Below are positions 63,492-64,000 of a DNA stretch of 64,000 nt, in pieces. The position numbers were made by a program, and so were the translations under genes. Position 1 is the stretch's first letter; the number at the start of each line of letters is the position of its first letter. Below the pieces are notes generated by a model. That model was given only the letters and a program-made list of their open reading frames with translations. It did no database searches and had not been told where the DNA came from. The stretch comes from Candidatus Nitrosocosmicus agrestis (GTDB lineage Archaea > Thermoproteota > Nitrososphaeria > Nitrososphaerales > Nitrososphaeraceae): assembly GCF_008389435.1 (NCBI RefSeq), contig NZ_VUYS01000008.1:94084-158083 (forward strand). The letters are read 5' to 3'.

Positions 63492-64000
63492 AGCGCTTTG
63501 ATTCTTGTTGGTTAAGTGAATCAAAAACCTACTTTTTTTATATAGTCTTTATATAAATAATTTGATAATCAATAATTTATAATTTATACAAGTTTGATTT
63601 CATATTAAGGCTTTATTAAACATACAAGATTGAATTCTCTTTTGTATTATCAACGTGTAGAACAAGGTCATATTCTATATGAGTGCACAAAAGATCAATT
63701 GATTTGCTGTTTGAACATTCAATTCCTAGAGCGTTCAATAATAAAATATATGAAAGTGAATCAACATTAATGAAAGCATGTTAATTATATAATATAATAT
63801 CTAGTGTGACATTCCTTATTAAGTCCTTAGATCAACGTTCAAGTACTAATATTTGACTTGCTCTATTGATCCAATATTGTTTTATCCAGTGTAAAAAGGG
63901 GTAAGACTACCTATAATACAAATTAAAGGCGTCAGGGTTATTCTTTGGCCCATTACAATGAATTTTATAAAACCGTATTTTTTATAGATCTACAAAATTC
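63492..64000. other. intergenic, no gene recognised
   Basis: Very AT-rich end of the window with many TATA-like strings (e.g. 'tatatagtctttatataaat' near 63539). No gene or repeat recognised. Confidence 0.4.

Noticed and set aside
1..64000. CRISPR arrays
   Set aside because: No series of regularly spaced identical 24-37 bp repeats was seen; the 11-bp array at 46.1 kb has no spacers.

Overview
The window looks like chromosome of an AT-rich ammonia-oxidising archaeon (Thaumarchaeota/Nitrososphaeria, most like the Nitrosocosmicus-type Nitrososphaerales). This is inference from gene content: a fused ADP-forming acyl-CoA synthetase of the kind used in the thaumarchaeal 3-hydroxypropionate/4-hydroxybutyrate cycle, an archaeal NusA-like factor next to aspS, a KEOPS Cgi121 subunit, a tRNA-Ala with a probable intron in the anticodon loop, blue-copper, PQQ and DoxX proteins, and TATA boxes about 25-33 bp before start codons (leaderless transcripts). 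No rRNA gene, CRISPR array or amo gene was seen.

Bases 1-38,700 are mainly conserved chromosome: a metal ABC ATPase, a secreted HtrA protease, a compact non-oxidative pentose-phosphate operon (transketolase N-half fused to ribulose-phosphate epimerase, transketolase C-half, transaldolase), a MoxR-type AAA+/VWA pair, folE, a class III cyclase, a tRNA-modification cluster (sua5, THUMP protein, cgi121), the acyl-CoA synthetase, an A-type Fe-S carrier, gdh, the sufS-sufU pair, a NusA-like gene plus aspS, a JAMM protease, a membrane cupredoxin, a PQQ beta-propeller protein, DoxX, tRNA-Ala, rhodanese, a long ferredoxin and a second, degenerate cyclase. One fossil IS6-like element lies directly upstream of gdh.

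Bases 39,000-64,000 are accessory. A tyrosine recombinase (39.2 kb) opens a block with a ClpP/SDH-type protease, a DUF2321 zinc protein, an AbrB-like regulator, a frameshifted SWIM-DDE transposase and, at 46.1-50.2 kb, an array of five 11-bp direct repeats followed by a TATA box and a run of tightly packed small genes of unknown function. This resembles the replication or maintenance region of an integrated plasmid or virus. From 50.2 to 62.2 kb the segment is bracketed by two IS6-like copies in the same orientation. It holds a two-component set (histidine kinase, a receiver with Asn in place of the phosphoacceptor Asp, and a transposase-HTH/receiver chimera), three related small zinc-finger proteins, a second sua5 with a 13-codon stub of the gene that follows sua5 at the first locus, a dead IS5 transposase, a Csp-like copper protein and several pseudogenes. 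Short inverted-repeat elements are scattered through the noncoding parts.

The observations most worth following are the in-frame fusion of the N-terminal (HTH) part of an IS6 transposase to a complete response-regulator receiver (50,251-50,838), the 11-bp iteron array and its operon (46,091-50,235), and the transketolase-epimerase fusion that keeps a Shine-Dalgarno-like site and ATG at the domain junction.
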